A stretch of 64,000 bases of DNA from Haloprofundus marisrubri. Its GTDB lineage: Archaea > Halobacteriota > Halobacteria > Halobacteriales > Haloferacaceae. Of this stretch, positions 56,601-64,000 are shown piece by piece. Location of the stretch: assembly GCF_001469955.1 (NCBI RefSeq), contig NZ_LOPU01000017.1:61537-125536 (forward strand), in the 5' to 3' direction. Each line of letters begins with the position of its first letter. The stretch's first letter is position 1. The translations under genes and the position numbers were made by a program. The notes beneath the pieces are model-generated. The model ran no database searches, was not told where the DNA came from, and saw only the letters and a program-made list of their open reading frames with translations.

Positions 56601-57360
56601 GTTCGGCGGCTTTCAGGTAGCCCTCGAACTCCTCTTTCTCCTCGCGCAGTCCTTTGTATTCGAGCGCCGTCTCGCGTTCGTCGGCGAGTTGGTCGAGACG
56701 TTCTTCTTTGTCCTCGATACGGAGGTCCGCCTCGCCGATGCGGTCTTCGACGGTTTCGAGTTCCTCGAAGGCGGCGTCTTTCTTCGCGTCGAACTCGGCG
56801 ACGCCCGCTATCTCGTCGAGGATTTCGCGGCGCTGGAACGCCGTCATGTTGATTATCTCGGTCACGTCGCCCTGCATGACGACGTTGTAGCCTTCGGGGG
56901 CGACGCCAGCCTGCGAGAGCAGGTCCTGGATGTCCGAGAGGTTGACCGAGCGACCGTTCAGGTAGTAGTACGAGTAGTAGTTGTCCTCGGTCTGCTTCAC
57001 CCGGCGACGGATGGTGATTTCGTCGACGTCGCCGACGCTGTCGGTGCCGGCGGCCGTCGTCACCTGCGAGCGTTCGAGCGTCCCGTCGCTGTTGTCGAGG
57101 ACGACTTCGACGCTGGCTTCGCGGGGACCGCCCGAGGACGACCCGTCGTCGTGACCGGGGTTGTAGATGAGGTCGGTCAGTTTCTCGGCACGGATGCCGC
57201 GCGTCCGGGCGAGGCCCAGCGCGAACAGCACGCCGTCGATGATGTTCGACTTGCCGGAGCCGTTCGGCCCCGTGACGACGGTGAAGTCCTCGTAGAACGG
57301 GATTCGGGTTTTACGCCCGAAGCTCTTGAAGTTGTCAAGGACGAGCTCTTTGATGTGCAT
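53674..57360 (-). CDS. smc: Chromosome segregation protein Smc
   Basis: 1228 residues. Walker A GPNGSGKSNIIDG near the start, N-terminal coil, hinge at about 540-660 (GVHGAVGQLGSVAGEYAVA), C-terminal coil, and the ABC signature MSGGEKSLTALAFIFAIQ with Walker B FYALDEVDAFLDAANAERV. The protein ends in an acidic Asp/Ser/Gly repeat. Haloarchaeal SMC compacts the chromosome with ScpA. ATG at 57360. Confidence 0.97.
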   Translation of the reverse strand: MHIKELVLDNFKSFGRKTRIPFYEDFTVVTGPNGSGKSNIIDGVLFALGLARTRGIRAEKLTDLIYNPGHDDGSSSGGPREASVEVVLDNSDGTLERSQVTTAAGTDSVGDVDEITIRRRVKQTEDNYYSYYYLNGRSVNLSDIQDLLSQAGVAPEGYNVVMQGDVTEIINMTAFQRREILDEIAGVAEFDAKKDAAFEELETVEDRIGEADLRIEDKEERLDQLADERETALEYKGLREEKEEFEGYLKAAELEDKRADLQRTTSKIDSKEETLAELREELDTRQGRLSRLEDELEGLNREVERKGEDEQLRIKREIESVKGDISRLEGQIENAEERKETAENERRQAFVEIDHKQEKVDDVATQMRQVKVEKASIKSDIVDKRTTLAEIEDEIANVDTEFDELKADLADRRERVETLKSEKNEKQREKDRLLDEARRRSNRVSEARNDIEAAHESIPERKAKLSELHSELDKAEKNESKSKEIVSEFREKKQNLQDELSDVEDDIRSKQSEYAELEARAGKNGDNSFPRSVTTVLNAGIDGVHGAVGQLGSVAGEYAVACETAAGGRLANVVVDDDGVGSSCIDYLKSRNAGRATFLPITKMQNRRLPRKPKDPGVVDFAYNLVEFDSRYDSIFSYVLGSTLVVEDMQTARQFMGDYRMVTLDGDLVEKSGAMTGGSRGGSRYSFSKSGEGRLERVAKEISKLEDRRRTLNAEIRDLEEKLDDARDRQSNAADKVRTIEGDIERVESDLEDAESKIEELEATLDELEAERDSVDEEMGALDADIAELDAEISEVEAEIEKLEAELADSKIPELTSEADDVRADIDDLETRMDELDSRLNELGLEKQYAEEAVSDLEETVESAQNRKAAAEEKIAEAEAAIEEKEAVLDEKHEAVEALEDELVELKEERNELREELREAKNERDEQKEAVSRAESRLESLESAKERLSWEIDELEAEVGEYDPEEIPDHETVEKNVDRLESEMEALEPVNMLAIDEYDSVEADLSDLQERRDVLVEERDGIEERIEQFETQKKRTFMESYEAIDAQFQRIFERLSAGSGELHLEDPEDPFEGGLTMKAQPADKPIQRLDAMSGGEKSLTALAFIFAIQRHNPAPFYALDEVDAFLDAANAERVGQMVDDLAGDAQFVVVSHRSALLERSERAIGVTMQGDNVSAVTGIRFDNQRSENGSDTDGDGSDGGDGDSDTDSNSDTDGDSDEGLAAEVSADD

Positions 57361-57392
57361 GTGTTGCTCGTGGAGGGAGTCGACCCGACGGC

Positions 57393-57680
57393 TCAGGCGA
57401 TGATGATGTCGCTTTCGTCGGATTCGGACTCGCTTTCTTGAGCCTTCTCCTCGGTGGATTTAGCTTCTTCGGCCTCCGGTTCCGGAGCGGACGCCGACGA
57501 CTCCCCGGCGGTCTCTGCGGACTCTGCGTTCGCGTACGACTGGACCGTCGGTTCGGCGTCCGCCGCCGCTTCCAACTGGCGCAGTCGCTCTTTGGTCTCG
57601 ACGAGTTCTTCGGTGAGACCGTCGACGGCGGCTCTCAGCTCCGACACTTGGGATTCGAGTTCCTCCACCCGATTACTCAT
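57393..57680 (-). CDS. Small coiled-coil protein upstream of smc
   Basis: 95 residues from ATG 57680. A leucine-zipper-like coil (RVEELESQVSELRAAVDGLTEELVETKERLRQLE), then an Ala/Glu/Ser-rich acidic tail ending DESDIIIA. The family is found right before smc in many haloarchaea (possibly DUF7518, from memory). It may bind the Smc complex through its hydrophobic last four residues. Gap to smc 32 bases. Confidence 0.75.
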   Translation of the reverse strand: MSNRVEELESQVSELRAAVDGLTEELVETKERLRQLEAAADAEPTVQSYANAESAETAGESSASAPEPEAEEAKSTEEKAQESESESDESDIIIA

Positions 57681-57884
57681 GGACGTATTCGGCTGCTCCG
57701 CCCCCATAAATGTACGTCAGACGGAGAGCGGACGATTCGGCGAGAGCGCCCGAATCGGTCGAAATTCCGGGTGTCGATTCGAGCGGCGATAGCCGACCAG
57801 TCGGAACGCGACCGGCGAACCGGACTGACGAGCGCGAATCACGACGGGTGAACGCGAACTCCGACGAGCGTGCCGAGGCGTTAG

Positions 57885-57891
57885 TATTTAG
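57885..57891 (+). promoter_or_regulatory. TATA box of gatB
   Basis: TATTTAG located 27 bases before the gatB ATG. Confidence 0.5.
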
Positions 57892-57915
57892 CCGCCCGCC
57901 GTCATAGCCCGCCCA

Positions 57916-59436
57916 ATGACCGCGCAAGCGCTCGAACAGCGCGACTTCGCCGTCGTCATCGGGTTGGAGGTCCACGTTCAACTCGAAACCGCGACGAAGA
58001 TTTTCTGTGGCTGTTCGACCGACGCCGCCGACGACGAGCAACCGAACACGCGGACCTGTCCGACCTGTCTCGGCCTCCCCGGCGCGCTCCCCGTACTCAA
58101 CGAAGGAGCCGTCGAGGCTGCCGTGAAAGTCGGCAAGGCGCTCGACGCCGACATCCCCGAACAAACCCGTTTCCACCGGAAAAACTACTACTACCCCGAC
58201 CTGCCGAAGAACTTCCAGATTACGCAGTACGACGCCCCAATCTGTCAGGACGGAACGCTGGAGTTCAGTGTCGAAGGCGAGACGCGAGAAGTCGACATCC
58301 GCCGCGCCCACCTCGAAGAGGACCCGGGGAGTATCAAACACGTCCGTGACGGAACCGGGAATCTCGACTCCCGAACCGTCGCTATCGACCGCGCGGACTA
58401 CACGCTCGTCGACTACAACCGCGCCGGCACGCCGCTGATGGAAATCGTCACGCAACCGGACTTCCGCAGTCCCTCGGAGGTCCGCTCGTTTCTCAACAAA
58501 CTCGAAGAGGTGCTCGAATATCTCGGCATCTTCGACTCCACGCGCGACGGGTCGCTCCGCATCGACGCGAACCTGAGTCTCGTCCCCGCCGACGAGATTC
58601 GAGACGACGGCTCGATTTCCGAGGAGGTTCTGGAGGCGGCCAACCGCACCGAGGTGAAGAACATCTCCAGTCACAAGGGCGCGGAGAAGGCACTGACGTA
58701 CGAGGCGTCCCGGCAGCGCAACCTCGTCCAGCGTGGCAAGACGGTCGAACAGGAGACACGGCACTTCAACGAGGCGCACGGCTCTACCGTCTCGATGCGG
58801 ACCAAAGAGGAGGAGAAAGACTACCGCTACTTCCGCGAGGCCGACCTGCCGCCGCTGCAAGTCGCCGGGTGGAAAGAGACCATCGACATCCCAGAACTCC
58901 CCGACGCGCGCCGCGAACGCTTCCGCGAAGAGTACGGTCTCGACGCCGAGTCTGCCTCGAAACTCACCTCGACGAAGGAAGTCGCGGACTTCTACGAGCA
59001 AGTCGCCGAGACGTTCGACCCGGACCTCGCGGCGACGTGGGTCGCCGACAACCTGCTCGGCGAACTCAACTACCGCGACATGGCTATCGAGGACATCGAC
59101 GGGAGACTGGACGAGTTCGCCCGCCTCGTCGAACTCGTCGCCGAAGACGAGATTACGACGAAGAACGCCGAGGAAGTCGTCCTCCGGCGGATGCTCGACG
59201 ACGAGATGGCCCCCGACGACGTCATCGACGAGGAAGGTCTCGGCAAGGCCGACGACGACGCCGTCGGCACCGCCGTCGAGGAAGCTATCGAGGAGAACCC
59301 CGACGCCGTCGAAGATTACCACAGCGGTGAGGGTGGCGCTCTCAACTTCCTCGTCGGCCAAGTGATGCAGAAAACCGGCGGCAGCGCCGACCCCGGCAGC
59401 GTCAACGGGATGCTCCGCGAGAAGTTAGACGAGTAG
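57916..59436 (+). CDS. gatB: Asp/Glu-tRNA amidotransferase subunit B
   Basis: 506 residues. GatB converts Asp-tRNA(Asn) or Glu-tRNA(Gln) to the amide form by transferring ammonia from GatA. VVIGLEVHVQLETATKIFCGCS, TCPTCLGLPGALP and the tRNA-binding C-terminal domain (YqeY-like, AEEVVLRRMLDDEMAPDDV) are clear. The rest of GatCAB is elsewhere. ATG at 57916. Confidence 0.96.
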   Translation: MTAQALEQRDFAVVIGLEVHVQLETATKIFCGCSTDAADDEQPNTRTCPTCLGLPGALPVLNEGAVEAAVKVGKALDADIPEQTRFHRKNYYYPDLPKNFQITQYDAPICQDGTLEFSVEGETREVDIRRAHLEEDPGSIKHVRDGTGNLDSRTVAIDRADYTLVDYNRAGTPLMEIVTQPDFRSPSEVRSFLNKLEEVLEYLGIFDSTRDGSLRIDANLSLVPADEIRDDGSISEEVLEAANRTEVKNISSHKGAEKALTYEASRQRNLVQRGKTVEQETRHFNEAHGSTVSMRTKEEEKDYRYFREADLPPLQVAGWKETIDIPELPDARRERFREEYGLDAESASKLTSTKEVADFYEQVAETFDPDLAATWVADNLLGELNYRDMAIEDIDGRLDEFARLVELVAEDEITTKNAEEVVLRRMLDDEMAPDDVIDEEGLGKADDDAVGTAVEEAIEENPDAVEDYHSGEGGALNFLVGQVMQKTGGSADPGSVNGMLREKLDE

Positions 59437-59570
59437 GTCCGCGACCGATTTCACGCGCCGTTCTCTTTTGCCGACCGAGTCCCCGGGCATCGCTTACGTG
59501 GGTATCGGAACCGTTCGAAAGCTGCTGTGTCGGCCCTTCAGTTACGTTGCTCCGGAGAGAGTGTCTACCT

Positions 59571-60395
59571 ATGCAGACTCAGTCGGTCGTCTCGCGGGCG
59601 AAGATGGTCAAGACCGTCTTCAGCGAGAAGAACGTCACCTTCCTCGCCGGGAGTATCGCCTACAGCGCGTTCGTCTCGCTCGTCCCACTGGTTATGTTCT
59701 CCCTGCTCGCCGTCTCCGTGTTCGGAGCGCCCGAACTGCAGGAGCAAATCATCACGGTCACCACCGACAGCGTCTCGCCGTCGGTCGGGGGAGTCATCGA
59801 GGTGATGGTAGAACAGCAGAGCAGCGCTGGAAGCGGTTCGACCATCGGTGCCACACTCATCGGGGTGCTCATACTCGTCTGGGGTGCTATCAAGGTGTTC
59901 CGCGGACTCGATACGGCGTTCTCCGAGATTTACGAGACGACCGCACGGGAGTCGTTCGTCGGGCAACTCAAGAAGAGTCTGCTGATGCTCGTTACCCTCA
60001 CACTGGGAATCATCGCGATGGTCGGAGCCACCAGCGTCGTCGCGTTCTTCTCGTTCGTTCCGTACGTCAGGCTCGTGGTTCCGCTACTACTGGTCGTCGG
60101 CCTCGTCGTCGCGTTCTTCCCGATGTACTACCTGTTTCCGGACCTCGACGTCGGACCGCGAGACGTGCTCCCGGGAACCATCGTCGGGGCCGTCGGCTGG
60201 GCCATTCTACAGGTGCTGTTCCAAGTGTACGTCTCTCTGAGTGGGGGCGGCGGCAATCTCATCGCCAGCATTCTCCTGTTGGTCACGTGGCTCTACTTCA
60301 GCGGCGTCGTTCTGTTGCTGGGTGCGACTGTCAACGCGGTCGTCGTCGGCCGTGCTGACGAAATCGTCGATTCGGAGGCGACTTCGTCGCACTAA
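59571..60395 (+). CDS. YihY/virulence factor BrkB family membrane protein
   Basis: 274 residues from ATG 59571, six helices. The family hallmark FLAGSIAYSAFVSLVPLVMF and PGTIVGAVGWAILQVLFQVYVSLSG are present. Function in archaea is unknown; bacterial relatives affect resistance and envelope. Translation could begin upstream at a TTG (59547) but the ATG is preferred. Confidence 0.87.
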   Translation: MQTQSVVSRAKMVKTVFSEKNVTFLAGSIAYSAFVSLVPLVMFSLLAVSVFGAPELQEQIITVTTDSVSPSVGGVIEVMVEQQSSAGSGSTIGATLIGVLILVWGAIKVFRGLDTAFSEIYETTARESFVGQLKKSLLMLVTLTLGIIAMVGATSVVAFFSFVPYVRLVVPLLLVVGLVVAFFPMYYLFPDLDVGPRDVLPGTIVGAVGWAILQVLFQVYVSLSGGGGNLIASILLLVTWLYFSGVVLLLGATVNAVVVGRADEIVDSEATSSH

Positions 60396-60495
60396 GTGGA
60401 GGCGTGGATGGGAGCGATTGCCGGTCGGTCTACAACGCCCGCAAGACGTTCGTTAGAGATAGCAAGCGAGTGCGTGACTGGCGGAGCTCTCCGAG

Positions 60496-61929
60496 TCAGT
60501 CCGCCGCCGACGGCTTCGACTCCGACTCCTCCAGCACACCCGTCTGCCATCCGCCGCGCTGGAACCACAGGACGGCGACGACGAACGCCGCCGTCGCGCC
60601 GACGGAGAACGCCCACCAGAGGCCGTCGACACCGAAATCGAACGCGCTGATACTCGTCCCACCGGGGAGCGACACCGTCCACGCGAACGCGAGAACGAGC
60701 GCCACCGGCACGCGGAAAATCCACCGCGAGAGAAACGACAGCGCCATCGCCACCTTCGTCTGACCCGCGCCCCGGAACGCGCCCTGAATCACCATCGTCC
60801 CGCCGAAGAACGCCCAGAACGGCGCGATGATGCGGAGAAAGCGAACGCCCTCGTCGACGACGGCTTGGTCGCCGACGAAGATGCGCATCGCCACGTCGGG
60901 GAACACAAAGACGAGTGCCGCAGCGGCGAACAGCACCGCCATCGTGCCGCCCATCGCTTTCCACGTCACTTCGGCCGCCCGTTCGGGCGTTTTCGCGCCG
61001 AGATTCTGACCGACGCCCGTCGCCGTCGCTTGGCCTACGGCCCCCGAGACGGTCCACGAGACGGACATCAGGCGGACGCCGATACCGTAAGCGGCGATGG
61101 CGGCGACGGTGAACTGCGCGACGAGCGTCGCCATCGCAACCGCGGCGAAACTCCGCGCCCACCCGTCGAGCGTCGCCGGGTAGCCGACTTCGACGAGTTT
61201 CTTCAGCACCGATTTGTCGGGACGTAGGTCCGGGATTCGGAGTCGAACGCCCCAGTCACCGCGAAGGAGGATGTAGACGCCCGCGACGGTGACGAGCGCT
61301 CGTGAGATGAACGTCGCAACGGCTGCCCCGCGCGTGCCCATCTCGGGGAACACCCACCAGCCGAGGATGAGAAACGGGTCGAGGACGACGTTGAGGCCAG
61401 CAGAACCGACCATAAGCCACATCGCGGTTTTCGTGTCCCCTGCACCCTGCAGCGCCGCGCGGAAGGCGAAGAAACAGAACGTGAACGGCAGTGCGGCGAA
61501 GATGACTTCGATGTACGCGAGCGCTTCGGGAAACACGGGGCCGGTCGCACCCATCGCGCGCAACAGCGGTCGCTGGACGGCGAGGCCGAACAGCGAGAGG
61601 ACGATAGCGACGCCGACGGTCAAGAGGATGGTCTGGCCGACGACGTGGTCGGCTTCTCGGTCGTTGCCCGCGCCGACGTGTTGGGAGACGAGGGCGATAG
61701 TCGCCGCCGTGATTCCCATCGCCGTCGAGACGAACATCCAAGAGAGCGGAAACATCAGCGAGACGGCCGCGACGGCCTCTGCGCTCACCCGCCCCACCCA
61801 GAACATATCGGCGAGGTTGTAGAACGTCTGGAGCAAGTTGCCGGCGACGAGCGGCCACGCTAAGGCGACGAGTTTCGGTGAAATCGCGCCGGTCGTCATA
61901 TCGATACGGCTCTCGCTCTGCTTCGACAC
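60496..61929 (-). CDS. MATE family efflux transporter (2)
   Basis: 477 residues from GTG 61929 (MSKQSESRIDMTTGAISPKL). Twelve helices, LAWPLVAGNLLQTFYNLADMFWVGRVS and the second-half stretch TATGVGQNLGAKTPERAAEV. It differs from the 48929 paralogue in loop lengths. The likely cargo is cationic compounds, not assignable. Alternative ATG at 61899. Confidence 0.9.
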   Translation of the reverse strand: MSKQSESRIDMTTGAISPKLVALAWPLVAGNLLQTFYNLADMFWVGRVSAEAVAAVSLMFPLSWMFVSTAMGITAATIALVSQHVGAGNDREADHVVGQTILLTVGVAIVLSLFGLAVQRPLLRAMGATGPVFPEALAYIEVIFAALPFTFCFFAFRAALQGAGDTKTAMWLMVGSAGLNVVLDPFLILGWWVFPEMGTRGAAVATFISRALVTVAGVYILLRGDWGVRLRIPDLRPDKSVLKKLVEVGYPATLDGWARSFAAVAMATLVAQFTVAAIAAYGIGVRLMSVSWTVSGAVGQATATGVGQNLGAKTPERAAEVTWKAMGGTMAVLFAAAALVFVFPDVAMRIFVGDQAVVDEGVRFLRIIAPFWAFFGGTMVIQGAFRGAGQTKVAMALSFLSRWIFRVPVALVLAFAWTVSLPGGTSISAFDFGVDGLWWAFSVGATAAFVVAVLWFQRGGWQTGVLEESESKPSAAD

Positions 61930-62047
61930 TGCCTCTCTGATGCTACGTGGTTCGACACATAAGCCCACGCCTTCCGGCGAGCGACGTGTGGCACCCGACA
62001 GCGTCGTCGCCACAGCACTCGCGGCAAGCCGACACCGCATGCTGAAT

Positions 62048-62055
62048 CCTTATCC
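62048..62055 (+). promoter_or_regulatory. TATA-like element for the S9 peptidase
   Basis: CCTTATCC centred about 27 bases upstream of the ATG. Confidence 0.4.
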
Positions 62056-62077
62056 GGCGTGCGGCCACTGTGCAAGC

Positions 62078-63916
62078 ATGCCACAGTACGCCGTCGCCCG
62101 CTACCTCGGCATCGACGCCGCCCGACAACCCGCGTTCTCACAGCGCGGCGACAGCCTCACCTTCATCCGCGACACCACCGGTACTCCCCAGATTTGGACG
62201 CTCGACGAAGCGGGGGCGCCGCCGACGCGACTTACCGCGTTCGAAGAGCGCATCTCTGTTATCGACTGGTCGCCGACGCGCGACGAGTTCGTCTTCGGGA
62301 TGGACCGAGGCAGCGACGAACGCGACCAGTTGTTCCGCTACGACGCCGACGACGGCACGATTCACGGCCTCACCGAGCGCCCCGATGCGATACACGGCTG
62401 GGGTGGCTGGTCGCCCGACGGCGACTTCTTTGCCTTTACCTCGAACCGCCGCGACGCGCAGGCGTTCGACGTGTACGTCCAAGCCCGCGACGGCGACCCC
62501 GACGACGCCGACCTCGTCCTCGAATCCGACGGCTGGCTCGAAGTTCTCGGGTGGTCGCCCGACGGCGAGTCGCTCGCACTCCGGGAGGCGCACGCGAGTT
62601 TCGACCAAGACCTCTCGATTTTGGACCTTGACTCCGCCGAGGCGCGGGTCGTCACCCCCGACGGCGAAGCCAGCTACGACTGCGTGGCGTTCGGCCCCGA
62701 CGGCGACGCGCTCTACCTCGTGACGAACTACGAGTCGGACACGAGCTATCTGGGCCGTCTCGACCTCGAATCGCGTGAGATAGCTACCGTCACCTCCGGC
62801 GGCGACTGGAACGTCGAGGAGTTCGTCTTCGACTGCGACTCTCGGACGCTGGTTTACGGTCGCAACGTCGACGGTTACTCCGAACTGTACGCGGGCGAAC
62901 TCGTCGACGAGACGCGAGTCGACGTCGATGCAGTCGACCTCCCGCGGGGCGTCGTGTCCAATGTGACGCTCGGGCCACAGGGAGAACAGTTCGCGTTCAC
63001 GTTCTCGAAGAACACCGAGCCATTTGGCGTCTACGTCGGTGAACTGGCAACGGGCGACGGCAGCGACCGCAGCGACGACGAGGGAGCGACGTCAGCCGAC
63101 CCGACGCGGTGGACGCCGCTCGACACCGTCGGTATCCCCCAGTCGACGTTCCGGGACGCGGAGACGATTCGCTACGAGAGTTTCGACGACAGGGCGATTC
63201 CTGCCTACTGGACCCTCCCGGAAGACGCCGAGGCGGGCGAAACGCCGGTCATCGTCGACATCCACGGCGGCCCCGAACACCAGCGACGGCCGTGGTTCTA
63301 CCCGACGAAGCAGTTTTTCCTCAACGAGGGCTATGCGGTACTGGAGCCGAACGTCCGCGGGTCTTCCGGCTACGGGAAGGCGTACACCCACCTCGACGAC
63401 GTGGAAAAGCGGATGGACTCGGTGAAAGACGTGAAAGCGGCCGTCGACTGGCTCTACGAGCAGGACGAAGTCGATTCGGACCGAATCGTCGCTTACGGGC
63501 GCTCCTACGGCGGGTTCATGGTGCTGGCAGCCATCACCGAATATCCAGACATCTGGGCCGCAGCAGTGGAGTTCGTCGGTATCGCCGACTTCGAGACGTT
63601 TCTGGAGAACACCGGCGAGTGGCGGCGCGACCATCGTAGTGCCGAGTATGGCTCGTTGGACGACCGGGAGTTGCTGAAATCCATCAGTCCGATTCACAAC
63701 GTCGACCGAATCCAGTGCCCGCTGTTCGTCCAACACGGCGCGAACGACCCGCGCGTCCCCGTCGGCGAGACCGAACAAATCGTCGACCGAGTGCGCGAAC
63801 GCGGCGTCCCGGTCGAGAAACTCGTCTTCGAGGACGAAGGCCACCACACGACTACGCGGTCGAACCTCGTCGAGGAGTTCGAACGGATTCGGGCGTTCTT
63901 GGACGACCACGTCTGA
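62078..63916 (+). CDS. S9 family peptidase (acylaminoacyl-peptidase-like)
   Basis: 612 residues from ATG 62078. An N-terminal beta-propeller (about 10-350) and a C-terminal alpha/beta hydrolase domain with the triad Ser476 (GRSYGG), Asp557 (GANDPRVP) and His589 or 590 (EGHHTT). It likely cleaves small peptides in the cytoplasm. The propeller repeats read WSPDG and FGPDG. Function confidently peptidase, exact specificity unknown. Confidence 0.9.
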   Translation: MPQYAVARYLGIDAARQPAFSQRGDSLTFIRDTTGTPQIWTLDEAGAPPTRLTAFEERISVIDWSPTRDEFVFGMDRGSDERDQLFRYDADDGTIHGLTERPDAIHGWGGWSPDGDFFAFTSNRRDAQAFDVYVQARDGDPDDADLVLESDGWLEVLGWSPDGESLALREAHASFDQDLSILDLDSAEARVVTPDGEASYDCVAFGPDGDALYLVTNYESDTSYLGRLDLESREIATVTSGGDWNVEEFVFDCDSRTLVYGRNVDGYSELYAGELVDETRVDVDAVDLPRGVVSNVTLGPQGEQFAFTFSKNTEPFGVYVGELATGDGSDRSDDEGATSADPTRWTPLDTVGIPQSTFRDAETIRYESFDDRAIPAYWTLPEDAEAGETPVIVDIHGGPEHQRRPWFYPTKQFFLNEGYAVLEPNVRGSSGYGKAYTHLDDVEKRMDSVKDVKAAVDWLYEQDEVDSDRIVAYGRSYGGFMVLAAITEYPDIWAAAVEFVGIADFETFLENTGEWRRDHRSAEYGSLDDRELLKSISPIHNVDRIQCPLFVQHGANDPRVPVGETEQIVDRVRERGVPVEKLVFEDEGHHTTTRSNLVEEFERIRAFLDDHV

Positions 63917-63923
63917 ACGAAAC

Positions 63924-64000
63924 TGGGTGGCTACAGTCCCAACCGCTGGGTGGCTACAGTCCCAACCGCTGGGTGGCTACAGTCCCAACCGCTGGGTGGC
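63924..64000 (+). repeat. 23-bp tandem repeat at the window end (continues outside)
   Basis: A unit of 23 bases beginning TGGGTGGCTACAGTCCCAAC is repeated exactly from 63924, 63947, 63970 and 63993, running off the window end. The copies abut directly with no spacers, so it is not a CRISPR. It begins 8 bases after the S9 peptidase stop. Confidence 0.95.

Noticed and set aside
63924..64000. CRISPR array at the window end
   Set aside because: The 23-bp copies abut directly; there are no spacers in the visible part.

Overview
The window is a chromosomal segment of a haloarchaeon, most likely from the Haloferax/Halogeometricum side of class Halobacteria. The DNA is GC-rich, the proteins are acidic, and the informational genes are archaeal: rpoP, L37Ae, the KEOPS subunit Pcc1, prefoldin beta, TruD, Pth2 and GatB. 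Haloarchaeal-only families are also present (HalOD1, bat-type HTH, DUF7344-like HTH, small CPxCG zinc-ribbon proteins). From memory, the order thi4 / truD / pth2 / pcc1-rpoP-L37Ae and smc-scpA resembles Haloferax volcanii; I could not check this. Most genes are ordinary core genes. The accessory spots are the left edge, the tRNA-Ser region near 13.5-14.1 kb, and an AT-richer membrane gene near 34 kb.

Layout. 1-1.1 kb: 3' part of a TnpB insertion element. 1.5-3.8 kb: sulfatase-like enzyme plus GtrA-like flippase. 3.9-9 kb: a 52-residue zinc-ribbon protein, the replicative DNA ligase, a CPSF-like metallo-beta-lactamase nuclease, a SHOCT membrane protein and a metallophosphoesterase. 9-13.4 kb: a four-gene membrane cluster (DUF4129, a two-helix membrane protein, DUF58, a multi-helix membrane protein) facing a MoxR AAA ATPase. 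13.5-14.1 kb: tRNA-Ser(CGA), a degenerate downstream copy of its 3' end, and an AT-rich 56-residue membrane ORF. 14.3-21.5 kb: SHOCT protein, AI-2E permease, Tat lipoprotein, citramalate/isopropylmalate synthase whose 5' end is out of frame or lacks a start codon, a winged-helix/zinc regulator, DUF192, HalOD1 and HNH-like proteins. 21.6-27.1 kb: GMP synthase glutaminase subunit, DUF2070 and a rifampicin-phosphotransferase-like enzyme. 27.3-29.4 kb: an information-processing operon (L37Ae, RpoP, Pcc1, GerW-like, prefoldin beta, DUF3194, zinc ribbon).

29.6-38 kb holds two HTH regulators, DUF2103, a DUF4336 metallo-beta-lactamase-like protein, an exported/membrane protein, TruD, Pth2 and a second AI-2E permease. 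38.2-47.1 kb holds two Yip1-like proteins, an overlapping dcd-thiR-methyltransferase operon, an SDR, the thiazole synthase Thi4, a phosphoribosyltransferase, an AEC transporter and a SnoaL-like protein. 47.2-52.7 kb holds a TrmB-like regulator, a 0.55-kb non-coding stretch with a 46-bp nested inverted repeat, a small HTH protein, a MATE pump, a FemAB-like GNAT enzyme and MTA phosphorylase. 52.8-57.7 kb is the condensin operon (coiled-coil protein, Smc, ScpA). 57.9-63.9 kb holds GatB, a YihY/BrkB membrane protein, a second MATE pump and an S9 peptidase. A 23-bp tandem repeat runs off the right edge.

How genes work together. ThiR and Thi4 lie 3 kb apart and probably form a thiamine sensor and its target. 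Smc, ScpA and the small coiled-coil protein are co-transcribed for chromosome folding. The DUF4129/DUF58/MoxR set looks like a MoxR-driven membrane assembly without its usual transglutaminase. Many starts have a TTTTAG-like TATA box about 27 bases upstream, as expected for leaderless haloarchaeal transcripts. I see no CRISPR array, integrase or replication origin.
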